64,000 bases of DNA from Eikenella sp. (lineage in GTDB: Bacteria; Pseudomonadota; Gammaproteobacteria; Burkholderiales; Neisseriaceae), in contig JAUMZB010000007.1 of the NCBI GenBank assembly GCA_030528345.1, positions 1-64,000 on the forward strand. The letters are read 5' to 3'. Positions 8,585-17,900 of this stretch are shown here, piece after piece. A program made the translations under genes and the position numbers. Within the stretch, counting starts at the first letter, position 1; every line of letters begins with the position of its first letter. The notes under the pieces were generated by a model that saw nothing but the letters and a program-made list of their open reading frames with translations, did not search any database and was not told the DNA's origin.

Positions 8585-9688
8585 TCAAATCCGCATCGGC
8601 ATTACGATGTATTTGAAATCGGGGTTATCGGGGATGGTGAACAGGGTGGAGCGGTTGGCATCGCCGAAGGCCAGCCGGATGTCGTCGGAATGCACGTTGC
8701 GCAGCACGTCCATCAGGTAGCCGATGTTGAAGCCCACTTCCAATTCCCCGCCCTGATAGGCGATTTCCAATTCTTCGCGCGCTTCTTCCTGCTCGTTGTT
8801 GCTGCACAAGACGCTGAGCAGGCCGGGGCGCAGCTGCAGGCGGGCGCCGCGGAATTTTTCATTGGCCAAAATGGCGGCACGCTCGAGTGCGCCGAGCAGG
8901 TCGGTGCGGCTGAGTTGGAAGATTTTGTCGTTGTCTTGCGGGATCACGCGGTTGAAATCGGGGAATTTGCCGTCCACCACTTTGCTGACGACAACGGTAT
9001 CGTTGCAACGGAAGCGCACTTGGTTGTTGAGCAGCTCCACGGTAACCGGCTCGCCGGGGCGGTTGAGCAGCTTGAACAGCTCAAGCACGGTTTTGCGCGG
9101 CAGGATGACTTCGGCTTTGGGCAGGTTGGCGTCGATGACGGCGGCGGAGTAGGCCAAGCGGTGGCCGTCGGTGGCCACCAGGCGCAGGCTGTCGCCTTCC
9201 GCCTGCATCAACAGGCCGTTGAGATAGTAGCGGATGTCCTGTACGGCCATGGCATACTGCACTTGGGAAAGCATGTTCTTGAAGGTTTCCTGCGGCAGGG
9301 TGAAGGCGGACACCACGTCTTCGCCCACGCTCATCAGAGGGAAGTCTTCCGCCGGCAGGGTTTGCAGGGCGAAACGGGATTTGCCGGCTTTGAGGGTGAG
9401 GCGGTTTTGCGCCCAATCCAAGGCCACGATGGCGCCTTCGGGCAGGGCGCGCAAGATGTCTTGCAGCTTTTTGGCATTGGTGGTGATGCGGAAGTCTTCG
9501 GCATCGCTGTGCGGGCCGTGGGTGTGGATTTGGATTTCCAAATCGGTGGCGAGGATGTTGGTTTGGCCGTTGCTGCGCTCGATCAGCACATTGGAGAGAA
9601 TCGGCAGGGTGTGTTTGCGTTCGACAATGCCGGTCACGGCTTGCAGCGGTTTGAGCAGGGTGTCGCGTTCGGCTTGTAAAATCAGCAT
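8585..9688 (-). CDS. dnaN: DNA polymerase III beta sliding clamp
   Basis: Ring-shaped processivity factor that tethers DNA polymerase to DNA. 367 residues, the standard length, with three clamp domains. Recognisable pieces are the N-terminal PLQAVTGIVERKHTLPILSNVLIE, ATDGHRLAY in domain 2 and the C-terminal VMPMRI end that forms the client-binding pocket. It lies 16 bases after dnaA in the usual dnaA-dnaN operon order. Confidence 0.98.
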   Translation of the reverse strand: MLILQAERDTLLKPLQAVTGIVERKHTLPILSNVLIERSNGQTNILATDLEIQIHTHGPHSDAEDFRITTNAKKLQDILRALPEGAIVALDWAQNRLTLKAGKSRFALQTLPAEDFPLMSVGEDVVSAFTLPQETFKNMLSQVQYAMAVQDIRYYLNGLLMQAEGDSLRLVATDGHRLAYSAAVIDANLPKAEVILPRKTVLELFKLLNRPGEPVTVELLNNQVRFRCNDTVVVSKVVDGKFPDFNRVIPQDNDKIFQLSRTDLLGALERAAILANEKFRGARLQLRPGLLSVLCSNNEQEEAREELEIAYQGGELEVGFNIGYLMDVLRNVHSDDIRLAFGDANRSTLFTIPDNPDFKYIVMPMRI

Positions 9689-9704
9689 GGTAAATCCCTT
9701 CGGA

Positions 9705-11276
9705 TTAATTTTTGATTAGGATCAGGAGTTTTTCGTAATCTTTAGCCAACTCGGGCTGCTCTTCGCGCAGCCGGCCGGCTTTTTCTACTGCGTTGATGAC
9801 GGTGCTGTGGTCGCGCTTGCCGAAGGCCTCGCCGATGGCGGAGAGACTCAGATCGGTGAGGTCTTTGCACAGATTCATGGCGATTTGGCGCGGGCGCACA
9901 ATGCTTTGGGTGCGCTTTTTGCCGGTGAGGTCGCTGTCTTTGACGCCGTAGTATTTGCCCACGGTGGCGATGATCAGCTCCGGCGTAATCAGCTTGTGCT
10001 TGCTGGCCACAATGTCTTTCAGCGCATCGGCGGCCAGCGCTTGGTCGATGGGTTTGCCGGTAAATTGGCTGCGGGCGAGCACGCGGTTGAAAGCGCCTTC
10101 CAGCTCGCGCACGTTGGAGCGGATGTGTTTGGCAATAAAAAAAGCGGCTTCTTCGCTCAAATCCGCCCCGGAAAGGGCGGCTTTTTTCTGCAGAATCTGT
10201 ACCCGCATTTCCAATTCGGGCGGTTCCAACTCCAGAGTCAGCCCCCAGGAAAAACGGGATTTGAGGCGCTCGTCCAATTCTTCGATCAGGGTGGGCAGCA
10301 CGTCGCAGGTGAGGATGATCTGTTTTTTGTGGCTGTGGAAATGGTTGTAGAGGTGGAAGAACTCTTCCATGGTGCGCTCTTTGCCCTTGATGAACTGAAT
10401 ATCGTCGATAATCAGCAGGTCGTATTGTTTGTATTGTTGTTTGAACGCATCGTAGGCATTGTTGCGGAAGGACGACATCATGCTGCGCAGGTAGTCGTCG
10501 GAGTGCATATAGCGCACTTTGGCGCGCGGGTTGAGGGCGAGCACGCGGTTGCCGATGGCCTGAACCAGGTGGGTTTTGCCCAAGCCGGTGCTGCCGTAGA
10601 GGAAAAACGGGTTGTATTGGCTTTTGCCCAGCGATTCGGCAATCGACTGCCCGGCGGCCACGGCCAAGCGGTTGCCTTTGCCTTCCACCAGATTGTCAAA
10701 GGTATAGTCGGGCGACAGATGGCTCTGTTCATACCATTGCTGCTGCTGTTCTTCGGCGGCGGTTTTGGGTTTGCTGCTTTTGGGGGCCGCGGCGGGTTTG
10801 GCTGTGGCGGGGGCTTCGGCCGCGCCGGAATGGTTTTTTTCGCCGCCGGCATCGTTGGTCTGTATTTGGTGGAGGCGTGCGGCCACAATATCGACGGCGC
10901 TGCGTTGCGCGTTTGATTCGGCCGGAGGGGGAGGTGGAGCGGTTTTCTTTGGTTTTGCCGGGGCGGGTTTGCCCGTGGCTGCTGCCCGTGCCGCACCGCT
11001 GTCTGCCGCGGCCATATCGTAGTGTCGGCCTTGGCCTTTTTGCAGCAATAGAATGGGCGGGTTTTCAGGCAGCCATTGCTGAATCAGGCTGCGGATTTGC
11101 GCCGCATAGGTTTGGCGCAGCATATTGAGCGCGAACACGCTGGGTGCGTACACCACCCATTCGCCGGCCGCGCCTTCGCCCACACTCAGGGGCGCAATCC
11201 AAGTTTGGTATTGCTGTTCCGGCAGAGTGTGGTGTAAATGATGCAGGCAGCGGAGCCAGAATTGTTCGAGCGTCAT
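9705..11276 (-). CDS. dnaA: chromosomal replication initiator DnaA
   Basis: AAA+ ATPase that binds DnaA boxes and opens oriC. 523 residues. Domain I begins MTLEQFWLRCLHHL. Domain II is an Ala/Pro/Lys-rich linker (about 100-200). Domain III has Walker A GSTGLGKTH and Walker B LLIIDDIQF. Domain IV has the DNA-binding signature FGKRDHSTV. I chose ATG 11276 because the family N-terminus begins there, although the frame is open to 11351. First gene of a dnaA-dnaN pair, divergent from rpmH. Confidence 0.98.
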   Translation of the reverse strand: MTLEQFWLRCLHHLHHTLPEQQYQTWIAPLSVGEGAAGEWVVYAPSVFALNMLRQTYAAQIRSLIQQWLPENPPILLLQKGQGRHYDMAAADSGAARAAATGKPAPAKPKKTAPPPPPAESNAQRSAVDIVAARLHQIQTNDAGGEKNHSGAAEAPATAKPAAAPKSSKPKTAAEEQQQQWYEQSHLSPDYTFDNLVEGKGNRLAVAAGQSIAESLGKSQYNPFFLYGSTGLGKTHLVQAIGNRVLALNPRAKVRYMHSDDYLRSMMSSFRNNAYDAFKQQYKQYDLLIIDDIQFIKGKERTMEEFFHLYNHFHSHKKQIILTCDVLPTLIEELDERLKSRFSWGLTLELEPPELEMRVQILQKKAALSGADLSEEAAFFIAKHIRSNVRELEGAFNRVLARSQFTGKPIDQALAADALKDIVASKHKLITPELIIATVGKYYGVKDSDLTGKKRTQSIVRPRQIAMNLCKDLTDLSLSAIGEAFGKRDHSTVINAVEKAGRLREEQPELAKDYEKLLILIKN

Positions 11277-11334
11277 CGGGCGGTGTGTTTGGTGGATTGA
11301 CGGCCGCAGGAGGCGGGTCGGAAAAGGTCGGCGG

Positions 11335-11340
11335 ATTATA
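11335..11340 (-). promoter_or_regulatory. candidate -10 element of dnaA
   Basis: TATAAT on the minus strand about 60 bases before the dnaA ATG. No good -35 is visible at 16-18 bases. Confidence 0.4.
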
Positions 11341-11397
11341 CCGAAAATCAAGCGCGGCGGCTACGCCGGCGCGGCACGGTTTTTACCCGCTGAAGGA

Positions 11398-11426
11398 TTG
11401 ACAATACGGGCAAAATCGGGTGTAAT
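11398..11426 (+). promoter_or_regulatory. sigma70 promoter of rpmH operon
   Basis: TTGACA, exactly 17 bases, TGTAAT; transcription would start near 11433, about 35 bases before the rpmH ATG. Consistent with a highly expressed ribosomal protein gene. Confidence 0.8.
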
Positions 11427-11468
11427 CCGCCGCTTTAGATTTCGAATCATCCCTTAGGAAGCATCAAC

Positions 11469-11603
11469 ATGAAACGCACTTACCAACCCTCAGTGACCAA
11501 ACGCAAACGCACCCACGGCTTCTTGGTGCGTTCCAAAACCCGCGGCGGCCGCGCCGTATTGGCCGCGCGTCGTGCCAAAGGCCGCAAACGCTTGGCCGTA
11601 TAA
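11469..11603 (+). CDS. rpmH: 50S ribosomal protein L34
   Basis: 44-residue, very basic protein ([18 protein letters not shown] opening, AKGRKRLAV end), the standard bacterial L34 on the large ribosomal subunit. TTAGGAAGC provides the ribosome site. First gene of the conserved rpmH-rnpA-yidD-yidC string next to dnaA, with a near-consensus promoter upstream. Confidence 0.98.
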   Translation: MKRTYQPSVTKRKRTHGFLVRSKTRGGRAVLAARRAKGRKRLAV

Positions 11604-11605
11604 CT

Positions 11606-11950
11606 GTGGATCAGGGTTTCGGCAAACGCTACCGCTTATTGAAAACGGAAGAATTTTCTTCCGTTTTTGCTTTGCGCCGGCTCAGCAGCCGGGCGGCGGT
11701 ACAGGTTTGGCAGCGGCCCAACGGCCTGCCGCATCCCCGCTTGGGGTTGGTGGTGGCCAAGAAAACCGCCAAGCGCGCCAACCGCCGAAACTATATGAAA
11801 CGGGCGCTGCGGGAATGGTTCCGCTGCAACCGCCACCGCCTGGCCGCCAACGACATCGTGGTGCGGGTGCGTCTGCCCTTTGATGCGTCCGGCTGTGCCG
11901 AAGTGTGGCGGCAGCTCGAACAAACCGTGCAGCGGAAGCATCATGACTAA
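11606..11950 (+). CDS. rnpA: ribonuclease P protein component
   Basis: Protein cofactor of RNase P, which matures tRNA 5' ends. 114 residues, with the RNR-type motif [12 protein letters not shown] that contacts RNA. I chose the GTG start at 11606, two bases after the rpmH stop, because the family N-terminus ([17 protein letters not shown]) follows at once; translation is probably coupled to rpmH. Its 3' end overlaps yidD by 8 bases. Confidence 0.95.
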   Translation: MDQGFGKRYRLLKTEEFSSVFALRRLSSRAAVQVWQRPNGLPHPRLGLVVAKKTAKRANRRNYMKRALREWFRCNRHRLAANDIVVRVRLPFDASGCAEVWRQLEQTVQRKHHD

Positions 11951-12152
11951 GGTTCTGCTCGGCCTGATCCGTTTTTACCGCTGCGCCCTCAGCCCGATGC
12001 TGCCGCCGCGCTGCCGTTATACGCCCACCTGCTCACAGTATGCATTGGAGGCTGTACAGAAATACGGTGCCTTAAAAGGCGGCTGGCTGGCTTGCAAGCG
12101 CATCTGCCGTTGTCACCCTTTGGGCGGCAGCGGACATGATCCGGTGCCTTAA
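11943..12152 (+). CDS. yidD: membrane protein insertion efficiency factor YidD
   Basis: Small basic membrane-associated protein (69 residues) thought to help YidC-dependent insertion. Conserved motifs: [11 protein letters not shown] and [13 protein letters not shown]. Start is the ATG overlapping the rnpA 3' end; the longer open frame upstream is only rnpA shadow. Confidence 0.95.
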   Translation: MTKVLLGLIRFYRCALSPMLPPRCRYTPTCSQYALEAVQKYGALKGGWLACKRICRCHPLGGSGHDPVP

Positions 12153-12269
12153 TCCCGCCCTTTGAACAGACTCAAATTGAGACGCCTGCCCAGCCGCCGC
12201 ATCAAAACACACCACACCGCAGCTTACCGTGTTCGAAACAGACACGGCAGCCGCCGCCTTACTTAAGCA

Positions 12270-12298
12270 AGGCTACCTGAAAGCCTTTCAGGTAGCCT
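12270..12298 (+). terminator. DUS-pair hairpin between yidD and yidC
   Basis: AGGCTACCTGAAAG and CTTTCAGGTAGCCT form a compact hairpin, placed 28 bases before the yidC start. It may attenuate transcription into yidC rather than end it. Confidence 0.6.
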
Positions 12299-12326
12299 GT
12301 CCCGATACCAATACGGAACGCACATA

Positions 12327-13961
12327 ATGGACGAAACCAAACCCTCCGATTTCAAACGCATGCTGGTGTTTGTTGCCATCGCCATGGCCGTGATGCTGAC
12401 GTGGGAATACTTTTTCCCCAAACCGCAACCCGAACAGCCTGCCGCCCAACAGCAAACTGCGGCCGCGCAAGCACCCGCCATCGGTGCCGACTTGGGTAAA
12501 ACCACACCGGTGGCGGTTCAGACCGACACCTTCCAAGCAGTCATCGACGAGAACAGCGGCGATCTGCGCGAATTGGTGTTGCAACGGCACAATGCCACCG
12601 GCGATGCCGAGCAAGCCTTTACCCTGTTGAGCAACGGCGAGCGCCACAAATATGTCGCCCAGTCGCTGCTGCTGGATGCCGACGGCCAATACCTGCTCAA
12701 AGACGTTCCCTTCCAAGCCAGCCAGAAAACCGAAGGCCAGACCACCGAAGTGCGCCTGAGTGCGCCGGAAACCCAGGGCGTGCAGGTAGACAAAATCTAT
12801 ACCTTCCGCCAAGGCAGTTATTTGATCGATGTGCGTTTCGACATCACCAATGCTTCCGACAAGCCGCTTAAACTCGACAGCGTTTACCGCCTGCTGCGCG
12901 ACAACAGCGAGCCGGAAGGCGCCGGTTTCTTCGACCAAACCTACACCGGCCCGGTGGTATACACCCCCGAAGGCAAGTTCCAAAAAGTGTCGTTTGACGA
13001 TTTGGACAGCGATTATGAATCGCGCAAGGATCAAGCCGATTACGAGCGCACCGCCACTGCCGGCTGGGTGGGCTTTACCCAACACTATTTCTCCTCCGTT
13101 TGGGTATTGCAGCCCAAAGACGGGCAGAGCATCTGCCAAAACGGCCGCTGCCTCTTGGACGTGAAGCGCCGCAGCGACCATCTGTATTCTGCCGGTGTGC
13201 GCGTGCCGCTGCCCGAAATCGCGCCGGGTCAGAAACTCAGCTTCCCCGTCGGGCTGTATGCCGGCCCGCAGGAATATTCCGTCATCACCAAGGTGGCCGA
13301 CGATTTGGAGCTGATCAAAGACTACGGCAAAACCCATTTGTTCGCCTCGCCGCTGTTTTGGCTGCTGAACTGGCTGCACGGCATCGTGGGCAACTGGGGT
13401 TGGGCCATTGTGCTGCTTACCGTGATTGTGAAAGCCGCCTTGCTGCCGCTCACCAACGCCTCCTACCGCTCCATGGCCAAAATGCGTGCGGTGGCACCCA
13501 AGCTGGAAATGCTGAAAAAACAGCACGGCGACGACCGCATGGCTTTGCAGCAGGCGATGATGAAGATGTACCGCGACGAGAAAATCAACCCGCTCGGCGG
13601 CTGTCTGCCCATGCTTTTGCAGATTCCGGTGTTCATCGGTCTGTATTGGGTGCTGTTCGCCTCGGTGGAGTTGCGTCAGGCGCCGTGGGGCTGGATTAAC
13701 GACCTGGCCCGGCCCGACCCGATTTTCGTGCTGCCGGTATTGATGACGGTGACCATGTATGTGCAGACCCTGCTCAACCCGCCGCCCACCGACCCGATGC
13801 AGGCCAAAATGATGAAGATCATGCCCTTGATGTTCTCCGTGATGTTCTTCTTCTTCCCTGCCGGTCTGGTGCTGTACTACGTGGTGAACAACTTGCTGAC
13901 GATTGCCCAGCAATGGTTTATCAATAAACGCTACAGTAAAAAATACCCCGCTGCGGCATAA
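12327..13961 (+). CDS. yidC: membrane protein insertase YidC
   Basis: Inserts and folds inner-membrane proteins alone or with SecYEG. 544 residues, the Gram-negative form: N-terminal anchor (about 12-28), large periplasmic P1 domain (about 55-340), then the conserved membrane core beginning near LFWLLNWLHGIVGNWGWAI with the K-x-A-x-L-P-L-T stretch and a hydrophobic end before a short basic tail (INKRYSKK). Continues the rpmH-rnpA-yidD string. Confidence 0.97.
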   Translation: MDETKPSDFKRMLVFVAIAMAVMLTWEYFFPKPQPEQPAAQQQTAAAQAPAIGADLGKTTPVAVQTDTFQAVIDENSGDLRELVLQRHNATGDAEQAFTLLSNGERHKYVAQSLLLDADGQYLLKDVPFQASQKTEGQTTEVRLSAPETQGVQVDKIYTFRQGSYLIDVRFDITNASDKPLKLDSVYRLLRDNSEPEGAGFFDQTYTGPVVYTPEGKFQKVSFDDLDSDYESRKDQADYERTATAGWVGFTQHYFSSVWVLQPKDGQSICQNGRCLLDVKRRSDHLYSAGVRVPLPEIAPGQKLSFPVGLYAGPQEYSVITKVADDLELIKDYGKTHLFASPLFWLLNWLHGIVGNWGWAIVLLTVIVKAALLPLTNASYRSMAKMRAVAPKLEMLKKQHGDDRMALQQAMMKMYRDEKINPLGGCLPMLLQIPVFIGLYWVLFASVELRQAPWGWINDLARPDPIFVLPVLMTVTMYVQTLLNPPPTDPMQAKMMKIMPLMFSVMFFFFPAGLVLYYVVNNLLTIAQQWFINKRYSKKYPAAA

Positions 13962-13967
13962 GGACAA

Positions 13968-14001
13968 CAGGCTACCTGAAAGCTTTCGGGTAGCCTGTTT
14001 T
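13968..14001 (+). terminator. DUS-pair terminator after yidC
   Basis: CAGGCTACCTGAAAG pairs with CTTTCGGGTAGCCTG (one mismatch), then TTTT. Ends the rpmH operon. Confidence 0.8.
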
Positions 14002-14215
14002 GCTAATGTTGCCGCCCGGAGAAATTTTGGCGCCAAACCGTGTTTTTCCCAGCGCTTGGGAGTAGAATACGGACGGATAAAGTTTCGGCTCGAAGCCCCG
14101 GTCGGCGCAGGCGGCCGGGCTTCGAATGCGCCGGCGGAGACGCCGTGGCAACAGCGGACAGTTATTGTTTTACCGTGTCATTTTCCCATCCACCTATCCA
14201 CAAAAGGAACACCTT

Positions 14216-15142
14216 ATGGCAGAAAAACAACTCAAACCTTTCGAAGCCGTCGATCTCGGCGATAAAAAAGATCAACTCAGCGTGTTTGAGGAAAAAGTCT
14301 TGAAGCATGAAGGCAGGACTTCTTGCGAAAATTCTTCCAGCGCCCCGCTGCCGGAAAGCTATCCCTACCGCACCCGCATCAGCCGCCGTGTGTACGAAAA
14401 AGAAAAACGCATTTTGCAAATCGAGCTGTTGAAAGTGCAAAGCTGGGTGAAAGACAGCGGCCAGAAAATCGTTTCCGTTTTCGAAGGCCGCGATGCCGCA
14501 GGCAAAGGCGGCACCATCAAACGCTTTATGGAGCACCTCAACCCGCGCGGCGCCCGCGTGGTGGCGCTGGAAAAGCCCAGCGAGCGCGAGCGCGGCCAAT
14601 GGTATTTCCAACGCTACATCGAACGTTTGCCCACCGCCGGCGAAATGGTGTTTTTCGACCGCTCCTGGTACAACCGTGCCGGCGTGGAGCGCGTGATGGG
14701 TTTCTGCGAGCCGCACGAATACCTGCAGTTTATGCGCCAAGCGCCCGAATTGGAGCGCATGTTTGTCAACAGCGGCATCCATCTGTTCAAATTCTGGTTT
14801 TCCGTGTCGCGCGAAGAGCAGCTGCGCCGCTTCCTTTCCCGCCGCGACGACCCCTTGAAACATTGGAAACTGTCGCCGGTGGACATTGAATCGCTCGACC
14901 GATGGGACGATTACACCGAAGCCAAAAATGCGATGTTCTTCCACACCCACACCGGCGATGCGCCGTGGACCATCATCAAATCGGACGACAAAAAACGCGC
15001 CCGTCTGAACTGCATCCGCTATTTCCTGCATACGCTGGATTATCCGGGCAAGGACGAACAAGCCATCGGCCGGGTGGATCCGTTGATCGTACAAGTGCCC
15101 AATGCACAGTTTAAAGACAACTTTGACCTGATTGCCGACTAA
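14216..15142 (+). CDS. ppk2: polyphosphate kinase 2 family protein
   Basis: PPK2 enzymes use polyphosphate to phosphorylate nucleotides (NDP or NMP). 308 residues, single P-loop kinase domain: Walker A-like EGRDAAGKGGTIKRF, then FFDRSWYNRAGVERVMGF and a C-terminal lid with SRRDDPLKHWKLSPVD. This matches the one-domain PPK2 family; NDP versus NMP preference cannot be read safely. Start ATG follows AAAAGGAAC. It stands alone, convergent with trkA. Confidence 0.93.
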   Translation: MAEKQLKPFEAVDLGDKKDQLSVFEEKVLKHEGRTSCENSSSAPLPESYPYRTRISRRVYEKEKRILQIELLKVQSWVKDSGQKIVSVFEGRDAAGKGGTIKRFMEHLNPRGARVVALEKPSERERGQWYFQRYIERLPTAGEMVFFDRSWYNRAGVERVMGFCEPHEYLQFMRQAPELERMFVNSGIHLFKFWFSVSREEQLRRFLSRRDDPLKHWKLSPVDIESLDRWDDYTEAKNAMFFHTHTGDAPWTIIKSDDKKRARLNCIRYFLHTLDYPGKDEQAIGRVDPLIVQVPNAQFKDNFDLIAD

Positions 15143-15156
15143 GGCGCCGAACGCAA

Positions 15157-15197
15157 AGGCCGGCTGAAAGCGGTTTGTGCCTGCTTTCAGCCGGCCT
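15157..15197 (+). terminator. terminator after ppk2
   Basis: AGGCCGGCTGAAAG and CTTTCAGCCGGCCT are perfect arms; the sequence is a decayed or variant DUS pair. Confidence 0.75.
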
Positions 15198-15220
15198 GAT
15201 GTATAAGCATGGTTTGTTGC

Positions 15221-15265
15221 CGATAAAAACATGCCGCCCGAAAAAACGGCGGCATGTTTTTATCG
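15221..15265 (-). terminator. bidirectional terminator ppk2/trkA
   Basis: 18-bp perfect arms (CGATAAAAACATGCCGCC and its complement) with A-run and T-run flanks, working in both directions between convergent genes. It contains no DUS. Confidence 0.8.
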
Positions 15266-15272
15266 TCTTTTA

Positions 15273-16676
15273 TCAGCCGAAAAAGCCCATTTTCACTTGA
15301 ATCAGCTTTTCCAATTCGCGCACCACGCGGCGGCGGGAGACGAACAGGATCACATGGTCGCCGTCGGCCAGAATAATGTCTTTGTGCCCCATAAACACGT
15401 CTTCGCCGCGCACCACGGCGGCCACGTGGCAGCCGCTGGGCCAGCGAATGGATTCGATGCGCCGGCCCACCAGTTTGGAGGTGTCGGTGTTGCCGTGCAC
15501 CACCACCTCCACCGCCTCGGTGCTGCCGCCGCGCAGCGGGTGCACGGCCTCCACGTCGCCGCGGCGGATGTGGGCCAGAATCGAGCCGATGGTGACCAGA
15601 TGGGGCGACACCACGATGTCGATGGTGTTGCCCTGCAGCAAATCCACATAGCTGGAGCGGTTGACGATGGCGATCACCCGTTTCGCGCCCAGGCTTTTGG
15701 CCAGCATGCCCGACATGATATTGGTTTCGTCGTCGTTGGTCAGCGCGCAGAATACATCGATTTCGTCGATGTATTCGCCGGAGAGCAGGCTCTCGTCGGT
15801 GGCCGAGCTTTGCAGCACCAAGGTGTCGTCGAGCTGCTCGGCCAGCCATTCGGCGCGTTTTTCGTTGGCTTCGATGATTTTGATGTCGAACTGAGCCTCC
15901 AACTGCTTGGCCAGGCGGTAGCCGATGTTGCCGCCGCCGGCAATCATCACGCGGCGGGTGGGCTGTTGCAGCGGGCGCAGTTCGCGCAAAACGGCGGGCA
16001 CATGCTCGGTGGCGGCGGCCACAAACACCTCATCGCCCTGCAGAATCACGGTTTGCGCGGTGGGTACAATCAGCTTGTTGTTGCGGTAGATGGCGCAGAT
16101 CTGGCAGTCTACCTCCGCCGGCAGGTGTTCGTGGATGGCGTGGATGGGTTTGTCGAGCAGCAGGCCGCCTTTTTGCGCGCGCAACACCAACATGCGGACT
16201 TTATCGCCGGCAAACTTCAATACCTGCAGGGCGCTGGGGTGGTTGAGGAGGCCGATCAGGCGCTCGGTCACCAATTGCTCGGGGCAGATGGATTCGGTGA
16301 CTTCAAACATTTCCAGCGCCGAAGGACTGTCTTCTTCCGCTTGCTCGCCGCGGTACTCCAGATATTCGGAAGCCCGCACCCGCGCGATGCGGTTGGGAAT
16401 ATTGAACAGCGAGGCGGCCAGTTTGCAGGCTACTAAATTGGTTTCGTCGTTGCGGGTGAGCGCCAGCAGCAGGTCGGTATCGTAGGCGCCGCCCTCGGCC
16501 ATCACTGCGGGAGAGGAGCCGTTGCCGGTGAGGGTTTGCACGTCGAGCTTGCTGCCGATGCTGCGCAGGGCTTCGGGGTTGTTGTCGATGACGGTCACAT
16601 CGTGGTGGGGCAGTTCGGCCAGGTTTTGCGCCACGGTGGCGCCTACTTGGCCGCTGCCGAGAATCAGGATTTTCAT
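15273..16676 (-). CDS. trkA: Trk potassium uptake NAD-binding protein TrkA
   Basis: Cytoplasmic regulatory subunit of Trk potassium channels. 467 residues with two tandem RCK units, each a Rossmann NAD-binding half (ILGSGQVGATVAQ near residue 4 and IAGGGNIGYRLAK near residue 235) followed by a TrkA_C half. The pore subunit TrkH/TrkG is not in this window. Convergent with ppk2. Confidence 0.95.
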   Translation of the reverse strand: MKILILGSGQVGATVAQNLAELPHHDVTVIDNNPEALRSIGSKLDVQTLTGNGSSPAVMAEGGAYDTDLLLALTRNDETNLVACKLAASLFNIPNRIARVRASEYLEYRGEQAEEDSPSALEMFEVTESICPEQLVTERLIGLLNHPSALQVLKFAGDKVRMLVLRAQKGGLLLDKPIHAIHEHLPAEVDCQICAIYRNNKLIVPTAQTVILQGDEVFVAAATEHVPAVLRELRPLQQPTRRVMIAGGGNIGYRLAKQLEAQFDIKIIEANEKRAEWLAEQLDDTLVLQSSATDESLLSGEYIDEIDVFCALTNDDETNIMSGMLAKSLGAKRVIAIVNRSSYVDLLQGNTIDIVVSPHLVTIGSILAHIRRGDVEAVHPLRGGSTEAVEVVVHGNTDTSKLVGRRIESIRWPSGCHVAAVVRGEDVFMGHKDIILADGDHVILFVSRRRVVRELEKLIQVKMGFFG

Positions 16677-16754
16677 GGTCGGGCCGCCGTTGTCGGCAAA
16701 AATAAGGCTGCCATTTTACCACCTCTGAGGGGCGGAAAAAGCAGGGCGGAAAAA

Positions 16755-16797
16755 AGAGACAAGGCTACCTGAAAAGGGTTTCAGGTAGCCTGTCTTT
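16755..16797 (-). terminator. DUS-pair terminator after cysK
   Basis: AGACAAGGCTACCTGAAA and TTTCAGGTAGCCTGTCTT form an approximately 18-bp stem directly after the cysK stop. Confidence 0.8.
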
Positions 16798-16808
16798 CTT
16801 CGCCGGGT

Positions 16809-17744
16809 TTAAGACGCCAAGTCTTCAAACAAGGGGGTGGAGAGGTAGCGTTCGCCGTAAGAGGGAATCACCACCACAATCAGCTTGCCTTCGTTTTCCG
16901 GTTTTTTCGCCAGCTCCAAGGCCGACCAAATGGCGGCGCCGGAAGAAATGCCCACCAGCAGGCCTTCTTTGGCGGCGGCGGCGCGGGCGGTGTCGAAGGC
17001 AGCCTGGTTGGGCACGCGGATCACGCCGTCGTACACGCCGGTGTTGAGGATTTTGGGCACAAAGCCGGCGCCGATGCCTTGGATGGGGTGCGGCCCTTTT
17101 TCACCGCCGCTCAATACGGGCGAGGCTTCCGGCTCGACGGCAAACACCTGCACGCCGGGTTTTTTGGCTTTCAGCACTTCGCCCACGCCGGTAACGGTGC
17201 CGCCGGTGCCGACGCCGCCGACGAAAATATCGACTCGGCCGTCGGTATCGCGCCAGATTTCTTCGGCGGTGGTGAGGCGGTGCACTTCGGGGTTGGCCGG
17301 GTTTTCAAACTGCTGCGGCATGAAATATTGATCGGGATGGGCGTCCACCAATGCTTGGGCGCGGGCGATGGCGCCGCCCATGCCTTCGGCGCCGGGGGTG
17401 AGGATCAGCTCGGCGCCGTAGGCGCGCAAAAGCATGCGGCGTTCTTTGCTCATGGTTTCGGGCATGGTGATAACCAGTTTGTAGCCGCGGGCGGCGCACA
17501 CCATGGCCAGGCCGATGCCGGTGTTGCCGCTGGTGGGCTCCACAATCACGGTGTCGGCCTTGATTTTGCCGGCTTTCTCGGCGGCGTCGATCATGGCCAC
17601 GGCAATGCGGTCTTTCACGCTGTTGCCGGGGTTGAAAAATTCGAGCTTGGCGGCCACGCGGGCGGGCAGGCCGGCGGCCAGGGTATTGAGGGCGACCAGC
17701 GGGGTGTTGCCGATCAGGTCGGTGATGCTGTTGGCGATGTTCAT
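16809..17744 (-). CDS. cysK: cysteine synthase A (O-acetylserine sulfhydrylase)
   Basis: PLP enzyme forming cysteine from O-acetylserine and sulfide. 311 residues, fold type II. Lys44 in NPGNSVKDR binds [15 protein letters not shown] is the substrate loop and GTGGTVTG the phosphate cup. This fits CysK better than CysM in length and in the [19 protein letters not shown] stretch. Monocistronic. Confidence 0.96.
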   Translation of the reverse strand: MNIANSITDLIGNTPLVALNTLAAGLPARVAAKLEFFNPGNSVKDRIAVAMIDAAEKAGKIKADTVIVEPTSGNTGIGLAMVCAARGYKLVITMPETMSKERRMLLRAYGAELILTPGAEGMGGAIARAQALVDAHPDQYFMPQQFENPANPEVHRLTTAEEIWRDTDGRVDIFVGGVGTGGTVTGVGEVLKAKKPGVQVFAVEPEASPVLSGGEKGPHPIQGIGAGFVPKILNTGVYDGVIRVPNQAAFDTARAAAAKEGLLVGISSGAAIWSALELAKKPENEGKLIVVVIPSYGERYLSTPLFEDLAS

Positions 17745-17900
17745 GTGCGGATTCCTTCTGTTTAATCTGATGACGGGCGCATGATACGGACAATGCCGCA
17801 GGGAAACAAATGATTTGTGTTTGTATGCTTATAAGCAAAGGGCATATGCCGCGGCGGCTGTTTTCAGCCAGCCGTTTGGATGCGGGCTACCTGAAAACGG

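Noticed and set aside
12288..14036. 582-codon open frame on minus opposite yidC
   Set aside because: Shadow of yidC in GC-rich codon usage; no recognisable domain.
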